Positions 1 to 8,088 of a DNA stretch of 16,002 nucleotides are shown here, in pieces; positions within the stretch are counted from its first letter, which is position 1; each line of letters starts with the position of its first letter. The DNA comes from Defluviitaleaceae bacterium (GTDB lineage: Bacteria > Bacillota > Clostridia > Lachnospirales > WRAX01), in the NCBI GenBank assembly GCA_009781815.1, contig WQVB01000008.1:1-16002 (forward strand). Reading direction: 5' to 3'. The position numbers and the translations under genes are program-made. Below the pieces are notes generated by a model that saw only the letters and a list, made by a program, of their open reading frames with translations, searched no databases and had not been told where the DNA came from.

Positions 1-851
1 AGCATACCCATTTCTGTAGCAAGTGTTGGCTGATAACCAACGGCAGATGGCATACGACCTAATAAAGCCGACACCTCAGAACCAGCCTGTACAAAACGGA
101 AAATATTATCAACGAAGAGAAGAACGTCTTGCCCTTGCTCATCTCTGAAGTACTCCGCCATGGTAAGACCTGTTAGGGCTATACGCATTCTCGCCCCTGG
201 TGGCTCGTTCATCTGGCCAAAGCATAGGGCTGTTTTGTTAATAACGCCCGTGCCCACCATCTCGTGGTAAAGGTCATTCCCCTCACGAGTACGCTCACCT
301 ACGCCAGCAAAAACCGAGTATCCCCCGTGCTCTGTAGCGATATTGCGGATAAGCTCTTGGATAAGAACCGTTTTACCAACACCAGCACCGCCGAAAAGTC
401 CAATTTTACCACCTTTAGCATATGGGCAAAGAAGGTCAACAGCTTTAATGCCTGTTTCTAAAATCTCAATAGCAGCTGCCTGGTCAGCAAAGGATGGAGC
501 CTCACGGTGGATTTTCCATCTTTTAGCATCAGCAGGTGCTGGCTTCTCGTCGATAGGCTCACCTAAAACGTTAAAAATACGCCCAAGTGTAGCCTCACCA
601 ACTGGCACAGATATAGCATCGCCCGTGTCTTTAACTTCCATATCACGTTTAAGGCCATCTGTAGAAGACATAGCGATACAGCGTACAACGCCGTCGCCAA
701 GGTGCTGTGCAACTTCAGCTACAAGCACTTGGTCTCCGTTTTGAATTTCTACTGCGTTATAAAGGTTTGGTATGGCATCAAGAGGGAACTTGATATCCAA
801 AACCGCTCCTATAATCTGGGTAATTTTACCTACCCCTAATGTATTAGTCAA
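1..851 (-). CDS. atpD: ATP synthase F1 subunit beta, partial (C-terminus off window)
   Basis: This is the catalytic beta subunit of F1, which hydrolyses or makes ATP at the cytoplasmic face. The first 283 codons are present. About 180 residues are expected beyond the left edge, since the family is near 465. The start is TTG at 851-849, giving MTNTLGVGKITQIIGAV, preceded at about 8 nt by a GGAAGGAG ribosome site; no ATG fits. Walker A GGAGVGKT is at residues 154-161. The Walker B region VLLFVDNIFRF and the following EVSALLGRMPSAVGYQPTL are unmistakable for beta. It is last of the atp genes visible; atpC is presumably next outside the window. A long palindromic repeat lies between it and atpG. 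Confidence 0.97.
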   Translation of the reverse strand, partial: MTNTLGVGKITQIIGAVLDIKFPLDAIPNLYNAVEIQNGDQVLVAEVAQHLGDGVVRCIAMSSTDGLKRDMEVKDTGDAISVPVGEATLGRIFNVLGEPIDEKPAPADAKRWKIHREAPSFADQAAAIEILETGIKAVDLLCPYAKGGKIGLFGGAGVGKTVLIQELIRNIATEHGGYSVFAGVGERTREGNDLYHEMVGTGVINKTALCFGQMNEPPGARMRIALTGLTMAEYFRDEQGQDVLLFVDNIFRFVQAGSEVSALLGRMPSAVGYQPTLATEMGM

Positions 852-887
852 GAGAGTATCTCCTTCCACTACCTTGGTCTTTCTACT

Positions 888-1001
888 GTCATTGCGTTCT
901 TGATGCCGTCATTGCGGGCTTGACCCGCAATCTCCCTACTTTAAATCGCTACCCTTTAAACAATCAGTATCGTGAGATTGCGGGTCAAGCCCGCAATGAC
1001 G
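888..1001. repeat. Palindromic repeat copy 1 (atpG-atpD gap)
   Basis: This is a perfect 28-bp inverted repeat, 907-934 against 974-1001, with a 39-nt spacer. Each half is itself a hairpin: ATTGCGGG, loop CTTGA, CCCGCAAT. A truncated head (GTCATTGCG at 888) lies 20 nt before the full left arm (GTCATTGCG at 908), suggesting an element inserted at or duplicated from a partial copy. It fills most of the 192-nt space between atpG and atpD, so it is transcribed within the atp mRNA. Transposition machinery is not present in the window. It could act as an RNA processing or stability element, but that is inference. Confidence 0.9.
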
Positions 1002-1043
1002 AAGATAAGTATCTACAATGACGAAATTAAGACACAAGGTTAC

Positions 1044-1943
1044 TTATTTCAATGCGTTGGCACCGCCAACAATCTCTGCAATCTCTTGGGTTATAGCAGC
1101 TTGACGTACACGATTTAACACCAATGTCAAATTGCCAATGATTTTTTCGGCGTTTTCAGTTGCCGAATCCATGGCTGTCATGGTTGCCCCTTGCCCAGAT
1201 GCTGCAGATGTTATAAGGGTTTCATAAACCGCAGTGCCTAAATATTTTGGTATTATATAGCTCAAAACCTCTTTAGGGCTTGGCTCAAACTTTATAGTAT
1301 GCCCTTGTGCCTTGTCATCTCCTTCGCTTTCAACAAAATCAGATGGGTTTAAAGGGAGTAAACGTAAAGTTTTAGGGTTATATGATATAGCTGAAACAAA
1401 TTGAGTATAGGCAATATACACCTCATCAAACTCACCACTTAAATATAGGTTTATAAGTTTTTGGGTGATTTCTTTGCTGTCTTCAAGAGACGGCCCTTCA
1501 GAAATGCCTGTATAGCCGTCTATTATAACGGCTCCTGCTCGTTTAAAATACTCCCTACCTTTGTTACCGATTGTAAAGAAGCTTACCTCTTTGCCCTCGT
1601 TAGAAAGCTCTAAAGCAAGGGCAGCTGCCATTTTGCTAATGTTAGCATTATAGCCGCCACAAAGGCCTCTATCGTTAGATATTATAACAATGAGGGATTT
1701 TTTAGCCACTTTTGTTTCGTCTTCAAAGATGGGGTTGTCGGTTAAACTTGCAAGCCCAGCTGGCCCGCTGTTTAAAATATCGCTAATAGCCTTGCGAGTA
1801 AGGGTGAAATAGGGGTTGGCTGCATGAAGCCTGCCTCTTGCTCTCGCCATTTTGGCGGAAGATACAAGGTTCATGGCTTTTGTGGTTTTTTTCGTGGTTG
1901 TAACCGAGCGTATACGCCCTTTTATATCACGCATTGTAGCCAT
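1044..1943 (-). CDS. atpG: ATP synthase F1 subunit gamma
   Basis: Gamma is the central rotor shaft of F1, coupling c-ring rotation to the catalytic beta sites. The 299-residue length fits the family (about 285-300). The N-terminus MATMRDIKGRIRSVTTTKKTTKAMNLV and the C-terminal AITQEIAEIVGGANAL are the conserved terminal helices that form the coiled coil inside the hexamer. The ATG start is preceded by GAGGTTGATGCTTT, with the ribosome site just after the atpA stop (14-nt gap). The internal region SNDRGLCGGYNANI is the conserved gamma block. The next gene, atpD, is separated by palindromic repeat copy 1. Confidence 0.97.
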   Translation of the reverse strand: MATMRDIKGRIRSVTTTKKTTKAMNLVSSAKMARARGRLHAANPYFTLTRKAISDILNSGPAGLASLTDNPIFEDETKVAKKSLIVIISNDRGLCGGYNANISKMAAALALELSNEGKEVSFFTIGNKGREYFKRAGAVIIDGYTGISEGPSLEDSKEITQKLINLYLSGEFDEVYIAYTQFVSAISYNPKTLRLLPLNPSDFVESEGDDKAQGHTIKFEPSPKEVLSYIIPKYLGTAVYETLITSAASGQGATMTAMDSATENAEKIIGNLTLVLNRVRQAAITQEIAEIVGGANALK

Positions 1944-1957
1944 AAAGCATCAACCTC

Positions 1958-3502
1958 CTATTCTTGTGCCGCAACTTCTTCGCTTTCGGTTTTAAGGGCT
2001 GTAATGCGCTTAAAATCTTCAATAGCGTTTATTAAATCTTGCTCTATTTCTTTTGTTAAGTCTTTTTGTGTGCGGATGGCGTCAACAACATCTTTACGCT
2101 GAGTGTGGAAGTACTCTAAAAGAGTCTTCTCAAAATCAGCAATGTCTTCAATAGCAACATCCGCTAAGAATTTACGAGTAACCGCAAATAAGATAATAAC
2201 CTGCTCTTCCATAGCCATAGGCTTATATTGAGCTTGCTTTAAAATCTCAACAATGCGTGTACCGTGGTTTAGACGCTCTAAAGTGTCTTTATCAAGGTCA
2301 GAGCCAAACTGAGCAAAAGCTTGAAGCTCACGATACTGGGCTAACTCAACACGAATTGGGCCAGATATCTTTTTCATAGCTTTTGTTTGTGCAGCACCAC
2401 CAACACGAGAAACGGATAAACCTGGGTTTACCGCAGGGCGTACGCCAGCGTTAAACATATCACTCTCTAGGAATATTTGCCCGTCGGTGATAGAGATAAC
2501 GTTTGTTGGTATATAAGCCGCAACGTCTGACGCTTGCGTCTCGATGATTGGAAGGGCTGTGATAGAGCCGCCGCCATTGTCTTTATTAACACGACACGCA
2601 CGCTCTAAAAGGCGAGAGTGAAGGTAGAAAACATCACCTGGGTAAGCTTCACGCCCTGGAGGCCTCTTAAGAAGAAGAGACATGGCACGGTAAGCTACCG
2701 CATGCTTTGATAAGTCATCATAAACAATCAAAACATCTTTGCCAGTTTCAAGCCACTCTTCAGCAATAGCAACACCTGTATAAGGTGCCATAAACTGAAG
2801 CGGAGCTGATTCTGATGCGTTTGCAACAACGATTGTGGTATAGTCTAAAGCTCCAGTTTCTTCAAGCTTAGATACAACACGAGCAACAGTTGATGCTTTT
2901 TGACCGATAGCTACATATACACAAAGCATATCTTGGCCTTTTTGGTTGATGATGGTGTCGATACAAATTGCTGTTTTACCTGTTTGACGGTCGCCGATTA
3001 TAAGCTCACGTTGACCACGCCCAATTGGTACCATAGAGTCTATAGCCTTAATACCAGTTTGAACAGGCACGTTAACCTCTTCACGAGCGATAACGCCAGG
3101 AGCAACACGCTCCATAGGGCGGGATTTTGACGTATTGATAGGTCCTTTATTATCAATTGGCTCGCCAAGAGCGTTTACAACACGCCCTATCATAGCGTCG
3201 CCAGCAGGCACTTCAACAACACGGCCAGTAAGGCGTACTAAATCGCCCTCTTTAATGCCTTCGTCATTACCCATTAAAACAACACCCACATTGTCTTCTT
3301 CAAGGTTTAACGCCATGCCGAAAACGCCTGCTTCTACAAACTCTAAAAGCTCGCCCGCCATAACATTTGCCAATCCAAAAACACGTGCAATACCATCACC
3401 GACCTGTATTACAGTACCCGTTTGAGAAACTTCTAAACGGGCCGAATATCCTTTTATTTGCTCTTTTATAACCGAGCTAATTTCTTCAGGTCTGAGACTC
3501 AT
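1958..3502 (-). CDS. atpA: ATP synthase F1 subunit alpha
   Basis: Alpha is the non-catalytic nucleotide-binding subunit of F1, and 514 residues is close to the usual length of just over 500. The Walker A motif GDRQTGKT is at 170-177. The segment PGLSVSRVGGAAQT carries the conserved arginine that reaches into the catalytic site of beta. The ATG start has an AAGGAG site a few bases upstream. The upstream gap to atpH is 78 nt without a clear palindrome. The order atpH-atpA-atpG-atpD is the standard bacterial order. Confidence 0.98.
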   Translation of the reverse strand: MSLRPEEISSVIKEQIKGYSARLEVSQTGTVIQVGDGIARVFGLANVMAGELLEFVEAGVFGMALNLEEDNVGVVLMGNDEGIKEGDLVRLTGRVVEVPAGDAMIGRVVNALGEPIDNKGPINTSKSRPMERVAPGVIAREEVNVPVQTGIKAIDSMVPIGRGQRELIIGDRQTGKTAICIDTIINQKGQDMLCVYVAIGQKASTVARVVSKLEETGALDYTTIVVANASESAPLQFMAPYTGVAIAEEWLETGKDVLIVYDDLSKHAVAYRAMSLLLKRPPGREAYPGDVFYLHSRLLERACRVNKDNGGGSITALPIIETQASDVAAYIPTNVISITDGQIFLESDMFNAGVRPAVNPGLSVSRVGGAAQTKAMKKISGPIRVELAQYRELQAFAQFGSDLDKDTLERLNHGTRIVEILKQAQYKPMAMEEQVIILFAVTRKFLADVAIEDIADFEKTLLEYFHTQRKDVVDAIRTQKDLTKEIEQDLINAIEDFKRITALKTESEEVAAQE

Positions 3503-3580
3503 ATATGGTTCTCCTTAAAAATTAATCACATTGTCGCTTGTCAACACAGCAAAACGCCGCTGCAATAACAAAAGCGAAAA

Positions 3581-4147
3581 TTAATCTAACTCAGGCAAAG
3601 CCTTATGCCTTGCACTGCTTAACAGTTCTTTTTTAAGCTGGCTAAGTTGCTCTTTCAAGCTTGCATCATAGGTAAACCCGCAAACCTCAACTCTAAACCC
3701 GCCTAAAAGGGACTTGTCAATAACTTTGTCAAACTCTATTGTCTTGCCTAGTCTTTTACCCAACATCTGGGCTATTTCTTCTTGCTTTTCTAAAGGTAGC
3801 TCCACAGGGGAGTATATGGTAGCAACAACAATGCCCATATGCTCTTTATAAAGCTGCTCAAAACGAGATAAAACCTTAGTCAAATCTTTTTGACGGCCTC
3901 GCTTAAACAATAGCTCAAAAACCCCTAAAAAATCTTCAGGTATTTTTCCAGCAAAAACAGCTTTCATGGTCTCTATCTTTTCTTGGGTAGAGATGCTAAC
4001 ATGGTTTAAAATCGCTAAAAATTCTTTATTCTCTTTTAAGATTTCTAAAATATCTTTAGCGGCTTGGTTATAAACCTCTGGTTGACCCTTCTCTTTTGCA
4101 AGCTCGAACAATGCCACAGCATAGCGTCTAATAGCTAGATTTTCCAT
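3581..4147 (-). CDS. atpH: ATP synthase F1 subunit delta
   Basis: Delta (OSCP-like) joins the top of F1 to the peripheral stalk b subunits. The protein has 188 residues, against about 180 in the family. The N-terminal helical domain starts ENLAIRRYAVALFELAKEKG, the classic delta opening. The C-terminal part contains LLGGFRVEVCGFTYDASLKEQLSQL, matching the conserved GG-(F/V)-x-(I/V) block. The ATG lies 13 nt inside the end of atpF, so the two genes are translationally coupled; a GGGGGA ribosome site sits in the atpF tail. Confidence 0.95.
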   Translation of the reverse strand: MENLAIRRYAVALFELAKEKGQPEVYNQAAKDILEILKENKEFLAILNHVSISTQEKIETMKAVFAGKIPEDFLGVFELLFKRGRQKDLTKVLSRFEQLYKEHMGIVVATIYSPVELPLEKQEEIAQMLGKRLGKTIEFDKVIDKSLLGGFRVEVCGFTYDASLKEQLSQLKKELLSSARHKALPELD

Positions 4148-4671
4148 GTGGCATCCCCCAGTTCAGAAATAGCTTTAGTGAGCACTCGCTCTTTATCAGC
4201 ATCAGATATAGCCTCATCCAAAAGACGCTCTGCCATAAGGGCAGACACTTGGATAATTTGCCTTTTCATTTCATCTTGAGCACTGTCTCGCTCTCTTTGA
4301 ATATCAAGGCGGCTACGCTCTGCGTAAAGCTTTGCTTCAGCACGTGCAGCTTCTAAAATTTCAGCTTCACGAGCCGCAGCTAGTTTTCTAGCATCTTCTA
4401 AAATGCCTTCACGCTCTACATCGATGCCTGCAAGCTTTGTTTCGTATGTTGCTTTTTGTTTGTTTGCCTCTTCTAGGTTTGTAGCAGCGGTTTCAATGTC
4501 GTTTTGTATACGTTGGTTTCTATCATTTAAAAATTTTGAAACTGGCTTATGCAAAAGCCAAGACAAAATAAAAACTATAAAAATAACGTTAATCCACTGT
4601 ATAGCAATCTCCATTAAGAAGTCTGCATCAAAACCTAAAATTCTGTTGTAATCTCCGTTTAAGACTGTCAA
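4135..4671 (-). CDS. atpF: ATP synthase Fo subunit b
   Basis: Subunit b forms the peripheral stalk that holds F1 static against the rotor. I place the start at TTG 4671-4669 (MTVLNGDYNRILGFD), because AAAGGAGGT lies 6 nt upstream. The alternative in-frame TTG at 4689 would put the ribosome site inside the gene. This gives 178 residues. One membrane helix lies at about 20-40 (MEIAIQWINVIFIVFILSWLL), followed by a long charged coiled coil rich in E, A, R and K. The 3' end overlaps atpH by 13 nt. Confidence 0.94.
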   Translation of the reverse strand: MTVLNGDYNRILGFDADFLMEIAIQWINVIFIVFILSWLLHKPVSKFLNDRNQRIQNDIETAATNLEEANKQKATYETKLAGIDVEREGILEDARKLAAAREAEILEAARAEAKLYAERSRLDIQRERDSAQDEMKRQIIQVSALMAERLLDEAISDADKERVLTKAISELGDATWKI

Positions 4672-4711
4672 AGTAAAACCTCCTTTCAAGGGTTTATTAC
4701 CCTAACGAGGT

Positions 4712-5026
4712 TTATTGTCCAAACCCTAGAGCTCTCATTGCATCAACGTACATATCCACGAAAGGATTAACGAAGATAAGAAGAAGAGCAACTAAAAGGC
4801 CATAAACACCACCAGTCTCAGCTATAACTGAACCAACGATAAGTGTACCACGGATAGAATCAGCAGCCTCTGGCTGACGGCCGATAGCCTCCACCGCTTT
4901 ACCAACAGCAAGACCTTGAACGAAAGATGGAGCCATACCAGCTAAAGATGCAACTGCAGCACCTGTAGCAGATGCAACTAGAATTGAAGATAAACCACTT
5001 GAAACTGAACCAGCTTGTTCGTACAT
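4712..5026 (-). CDS. atpE: ATP synthase Fo subunit c, sodium-type signature
   Basis: Subunit c is the rotor-ring proteolipid, with two membrane helices joined by the cytoplasmic loop GRQPEA (49-54). At 104 residues it is longer than the usual 75-90, with extra residues at both ends. The ion-binding residues read Q37 in helix 1 and E70-T71 with Y75 in helix 2. This reproduces the Q32/E65/S66/Y70 spacing of the sodium-binding Ilyobacter tartaricus c subunit (33 residues from Q to E). Proton-type rings usually lack this glutamine and the Ser/Thr after the carboxylate. The ATG has a perfect AGGAGGT site. Sodium use is a prediction. Confidence 0.96.
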   Translation of the reverse strand: MYEQAGSVSSGLSSILVASATGAAVASLAGMAPSFVQGLAVGKAVEAIGRQPEAADSIRGTLIVGSVIAETGGVYGLLVALLLIFVNPFVDMYVDAMRALGFGQ

Positions 5027-5167
5027 AATTATGTACCTCCTAAAAATTTAAATTAAATTGAAATTATATGTTTAAAAAATAAACAACTAGATTTGGGTGT
5101 TGCTTTAGAGTGCCATTGAGGCTGTGTCAAAATTAGCCTCTTTGCCGTCATGCTGAACCTCCTTAAA

Positions 5168-5267
5168 CCGTCATCCCGTGCTTGACACGGGATCTAATTG
5201 GAGAAGGTGAGGCTTAGTTGGGCATGCACTATCATACATAGATCCCGTGTCAAGCACGGGATGACGG
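5168..5267. repeat. Palindromic repeat copy 2 (atpE-atpB gap)
   Basis: This is a perfect 29-bp inverted repeat, 5168-5196 against 5239-5267, around a 42-nt spacer. Each half is a hairpin ATCCCGTG, loop CTTGA, CACGGGAT. It lies in the 249-nt atpB-atpE gap and ends 9 nt before the atpB stop codon region. Arms and spacer closely match copy 5 (10445-10544), showing that the whole unit of about 100 bp is the mobile or duplicated entity. A partial head (GTCATGCTGAACC, from 5146) precedes it. Confidence 0.92.
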
Positions 5268-5275
5268 TGCAGCGT

Positions 5276-5971
5276 TTACTTCTGCGGTGTCTTCATGTAG
5301 ATAAAGTTCATAGAAAGCATTACAAATACATATGCGTGTAAAAGACCTACAAAAAGGTCAAAGTATAGCGACAATCCACCAGGGAAGCCAATGCTAGCCC
5401 ACCACGGTAAAAGCATATAAATGATGCTCATAATAACTATACCGCTAAAAATATTACCAAAAAGACGCACGGATAAAGATATTATCTTTGAGAAATCCGA
5501 TAAAAGGTTTAATGGTAAGAATAATGGCACTGGTCTAAAGTAGTCCAAAAAGTGCTCTTTACCATTATGTCTAATGCCTGCCACCCACATCAAAATAACT
5601 GTTGTGGTTGCCATGGCTACGTTTGTGGCAAGGTCAGCCGTCGGTGGTCTTAATGGTGCAAAAATACCTAATATATTAGAGAAAGCAATAAAGGCAAAAA
5701 GCCCGAAAAACCAACCGCCAAAATAGCTATATTCTTTGGTTAGAATGCCTTGGGTAAATTTGTTAAAAAACTCCACCAAAGATTCAATAACCTTTTGAAA
5801 CCTAGTTTCTGGCACGTCTTTAAAGTTGTTGATTTTAATACGTGCGATGATTGCAAGGAGTATGAGAACGCCCCCGACAATCCATGTAGCAATGGTAGTT
5901 TGGCTGATTTGGAAAAAAAAGTTACTGTCGCCAACATAATAGCGACCATAAACTATGTTATCAAAATTCAC
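5276..5971 (-). CDS. atpB: ATP synthase Fo subunit a
   Basis: Subunit a is the stator channel protein that passes ions to and from the c ring. It has 231 residues and about five to six membrane segments. The essential arginine is R169 in SLSVRLFGNIFSG, the family hallmark. The C-terminal helix contains LLHAYVFVMLSMNFIYM. The start is GTG 5971-5969, right after the atpI-like stop TAA (adjacent, no gap), with GGAGGGAAAAGAG upstream. A gap of 249 nt containing repeat copy 2 separates it from atpE, which is unusual within this operon. Confidence 0.96.
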   Translation of the reverse strand: MNFDNIVYGRYYVGDSNFFFQISQTTIATWIVGGVLILLAIIARIKINNFKDVPETRFQKVIESLVEFFNKFTQGILTKEYSYFGGWFFGLFAFIAFSNILGIFAPLRPPTADLATNVAMATTTVILMWVAGIRHNGKEHFLDYFRPVPLFLPLNLLSDFSKIISLSVRLFGNIFSGIVIMSIIYMLLPWWASIGFPGGLSLYFDLFVGLLHAYVFVMLSMNFIYMKTPQK

Positions 5972-6403
5972 TTACTCTTTTCCCTCCTTCCCCTTGAAGA
6001 GAGGCTCGATTATGCGAGCAAAAGCACTGCCTAATGTGTTAGCTATAGTGCCTACAGCCGCACCAACAATACCCCCAACCCCAAGAAAAATAACTACAAG
6101 AACTAAAACAACAGCCGTCAAGGCAAACCTGCCTAGATAAGCTGCTCTCATAGCACTTGCAGCTCTTGACTTATCCCCCATGTTTAAATAGGCGTTAACG
6201 CCCTTTTCTATCAAAATTGTTTTTCCGATAGATGTGGCGGTGCCTAGCACAAGGCCTATTAAAAAGCCTATTTGGGCAGAGATGATTGTGCCGCCTATCT
6301 CCCCATACCATGCTTCAGGAACAAGAAAAAACCCCACTACAGCACCTATAGCGGAAAAAACTATATTACCTATTATAATAGCCTTGCTTGTGTTTGAGAG
6401 CAT
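5972..6403 (-). CDS. ATP synthase subunit I-like membrane protein
   Basis: The protein has 143 residues with probable membrane helices at the N-terminus (IIIGNIVFSAIGAVVGFFLV), a second one (IISAQIGFLIGLVLGTATSI) and a C-terminal glycine-rich one (LTAVVLVLVVIFLGVGGIVGAA). Its position directly before atpB, with the stop and start codons abutting, is that of AtpI or AtpR-like proteins, which help c-ring assembly or ion supply. The sequence itself is only weakly diagnostic, so the call rests mainly on hydrophobicity and position. The ATG is preceded by TTAGAGGCAAA. Confidence 0.7.
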   Translation of the reverse strand: MLSNTSKAIIIGNIVFSAIGAVVGFFLVPEAWYGEIGGTIISAQIGFLIGLVLGTATSIGKTILIEKGVNAYLNMGDKSRAASAMRAAYLGRFALTAVVLVLVVIFLGVGGIVGAAVGTIANTLGSAFARIIEPLFKGKEGKE

Positions 6404-6437
6404 TTTGCCTCTAACCCCTTTTTGATTAGCCTTATGA

Positions 6438-7577
6438 CTATAGGAACTCTTTCGGTTTTACCTTGGTTAAGCCAAAGTGATATTCTATTGCTTGTACAAT
6501 GCGGTGGCTTGCCAGCCCATCCCCAAAGGGGTTTTTTGCATTGCACATGTTGCTATGTGTTTCTTTATCTTGCAACAATTTTGAAACAGCATCATATATT
6601 GTTGCTCTTTCATTGCCTGCAAGGGTCAAACAGCCTGCCACAAGGCCTTCTGGCCTTTCTGTTGTTTCACGAAGAACGACAACAGGCACATTGTGGTGAG
6701 GAGCCTCTTCTTGCAGTCCCCCGCTATCAGTCAGCACCATATATGAGCGGGCTATAAGGTTGTGCATATCTTCGATATCCAAAGGGTTTATCAAATGTAT
6801 ACCCTTTTTGCCGCCTAAAATGCCCTCTGCAGTTTCTTTAACAACGGGGGATGGATGCACTGGATAAACCACCAACACATCATCAAAATCCCTAACAATG
6901 TTAACAACTGCATGGCAAATATTTTCTAAAGGCTCGCCATAATTTTCTCGCCTATGGGCCGTCATGGTTATGACCTTTTTATCCTTGAGGTCTAGCTTGT
7001 TCAAAGCGTCCTCTTTAAAGGTGTAGTCATCCCTAACAAAGCTACCAATAGCGTCTATAGCCGTGTTGCCTGTTACAAAAATCGTTGCCTCTGGCGTGTT
7101 TTCTGCAAGCAAATTGTCTTTTGCGGCAGCCGTTGGGGCAAAGTGTATGTCAGCTATAACCCCTGCTATACGCCTGTTTACCTCCTCAGGGAAGGGGGCG
7201 TGCTTGTCATATGTACGAAGACCAGCCTCAACATGACCTAGGCTAGCACCGCTATAAAAAGCCGCCAAAGACGCCGCCATCGTTGTGGTTGTATCTCCAT
7301 GAGCCAGCACTAGGCTCGGTTTAAAATCAGCCATCACATCTACAAGACCATTTAATGCCTTTGTGGTGATGCCTGCAAGGGTTTGGTTGACTGTCATGAT
7401 ATCAAGGTCAAAATCTGGCACAATACCAAAAGTTTCAAGCACGCCGTCTAGCATATCTCTATGCTGTGCTGTGATGCATACTTTCAAATCCGCCCAGGGG
7501 CAGGCTTGCAAGGCTTTCACAAGCGGTGCCATCTTTATGGCTTCTGGCCTTGTGCCAAAAACAGTCAAAATCCTCAT
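6438..7577 (-). CDS. mnaA: UDP-N-acetylglucosamine 2-epimerase (non-hydrolysing)
   Basis: The enzyme interconverts UDP-GlcNAc and UDP-ManNAc, a precursor for teichoic-acid linkage units and other surface glycans, in the cytoplasm. I start at ATG 7577 (MRILTVFGTRPEAIKMAPLV), giving 379 residues, the family length. An upstream in-frame start at 7658 would translate palindromic repeat copy 3 and is rejected. Motifs: GTRPEAIK 8-15, HGDTTTT 93-99, GHVEAGLRT 114-122, HRREN 208-212, and TDSGGLQEEAP near the C-terminus. It lies 34 nt before the atpI-like gene, probably in the same transcript. The symbol wecB is equally used. Confidence 0.95.
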   Translation of the reverse strand: MRILTVFGTRPEAIKMAPLVKALQACPWADLKVCITAQHRDMLDGVLETFGIVPDFDLDIMTVNQTLAGITTKALNGLVDVMADFKPSLVLAHGDTTTTMAASLAAFYSGASLGHVEAGLRTYDKHAPFPEEVNRRIAGVIADIHFAPTAAAKDNLLAENTPEATIFVTGNTAIDAIGSFVRDDYTFKEDALNKLDLKDKKVITMTAHRRENYGEPLENICHAVVNIVRDFDDVLVVYPVHPSPVVKETAEGILGGKKGIHLINPLDIEDMHNLIARSYMVLTDSGGLQEEAPHHNVPVVVLRETTERPEGLVAGCLTLAGNERATIYDAVSKLLQDKETHSNMCNAKNPFGDGLASHRIVQAIEYHFGLTKVKPKEFL

Positions 7578-7595
7578 CTCAGCACTCTCTCCTTT

Positions 7596-7670
7596 GTCAT
7601 TGCGGGCTTGACCCGCAATCTCCTTTATTGTAGCTGAGGCACTTAGATTGCGGATCAAGTCCGCAATGAC
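7596..7670. repeat. Palindromic repeat copy 3 (rpmB-mnaA gap)
   Basis: The left arm 7596-7621 and right arm 7645-7670 are 26-nt inverted repeats with a short 23-nt spacer. The left half folds as TTGCGGG, CTTGA, CCCGCAA. The right half folds as TTGCGGA, TCAAG, TCCGCAA. The right half therefore has two changes relative to the left that preserve its own stem but break long-range pairing between the arms. Its left end lies within 20 nt of the mnaA start and borders that gene's ribosome site (GGAGAGA). Confidence 0.88.
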
Positions 7671-7678
7671 GAGATTGG

Positions 7679-7897
7679 TTAGATTACCCTTGAATATTCT
7701 TTAGATTTCTTTAAATTGCGAAGCTCTTTAACACATATTTTCATGGTTTTGATAGATCCGTTAGCATCCATAACCCTTACCTTTTTAAGGTTTGGCTTCC
7801 ATGTTCTTTTTGTGCGGCGAGAAACCTTGCTTCTTGTCATGCTTATTTTATGCCCAACCTGCGGGCCTTTTCCTGAAATATCGCATCTTGCAGCCAC
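7679..7897 (-). CDS. rpmB: 50S ribosomal protein L28
   Basis: This is a component of the large ribosomal subunit. At 72 residues it is somewhat longer than the typical 61-65 of Firmicutes, with an extended C-terminal tail (RNLKKSKEYSRVI). The N-terminal MAARCDISGKGPQVGHKIS and the core RTWKPNLKKVRVMDANGSIKTMKIC match the L28 pattern. Only single cysteines remain (C5 and C55) instead of the CxxC pairs of zinc-ribbon forms. The start is GTG 7897-7895 with AGGAGGTGCCATA directly upstream; no ATG is available. It has its own promoter and may head the mnaA-atp transcript. Confidence 0.92.
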   Translation of the reverse strand: MAARCDISGKGPQVGHKISMTRSKVSRRTKRTWKPNLKKVRVMDANGSIKTMKICVKELRNLKKSKEYSRVI

Positions 7898-7951
7898 TAT
7901 GGCACCTCCTTGATTTTTACTCGAAAAAAGATTAATTTTCTGTGAATAATC

Positions 7952-7980
7952 ATTCTAACATAACCCACAAAAAAAATCAA
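7952..7980 (-). promoter_or_regulatory. Sigma-A promoter of rpmB
   Basis: Reading the minus strand, the -35 box is TTGATT (7980-7975), then a 17-nt spacer, then the -10 box TAGAAT (7957-7952). Transcription would start near 7945 and give a leader of about 45 nt before the GTG of rpmB. The surrounding 66 nt are almost the same as the GNAT promoter region (8678-8742). Confidence 0.75.
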
Positions 7981-8038
7981 GCACAAAAACAATATTTTTA
8001 TTTTGCGTTAGCCTGTCTTGACAAATGGTCTAATCCAT

Positions 8039-8072
8039 AATGCCTCCCCTTTAAACTTCAAGGGGAGGCATT
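8039..8072. terminator. 13-bp hairpin between GNAT and rpmB
   Basis: The arms AATGCCTCCCCTT and AAGGGGAGGCATT pair over 13 bp with an 8-nt loop, just after the GNAT stop codon. Its position suits the end of the GNAT transcript. Neither side is followed by a clear T run, so termination may be inefficient or the hairpin may only protect the 3' end. Confidence 0.55.
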
Positions 8073-8088
8073 GTGCCAAAAGCTAAGG

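Noticed and set aside
343..744. Long open frame on the plus strand across atpD
   Set aside because: It is the antisense shadow of atpD; the minus-strand frame has Walker motifs and full family identity.
6422..6757. Plus-strand open frame over the mnaA 3' end
   Set aside because: It lies antisense to the conserved epimerase C-terminus and has no ribosome site or recognisable domain.
7578..7658. N-terminal extension of mnaA
   Set aside because: The added residues are a translation of palindromic repeat copy 3; the family starts at MRILTVFGTRPEA, which has its own ribosome site.
7578..7678. Promoter for mnaA-atp in the rpmB-mnaA gap
   Set aside because: TTGATC and TACAAT occur on the minus strand but 20 nt apart and inside or beside the repeat; not a credible promoter.
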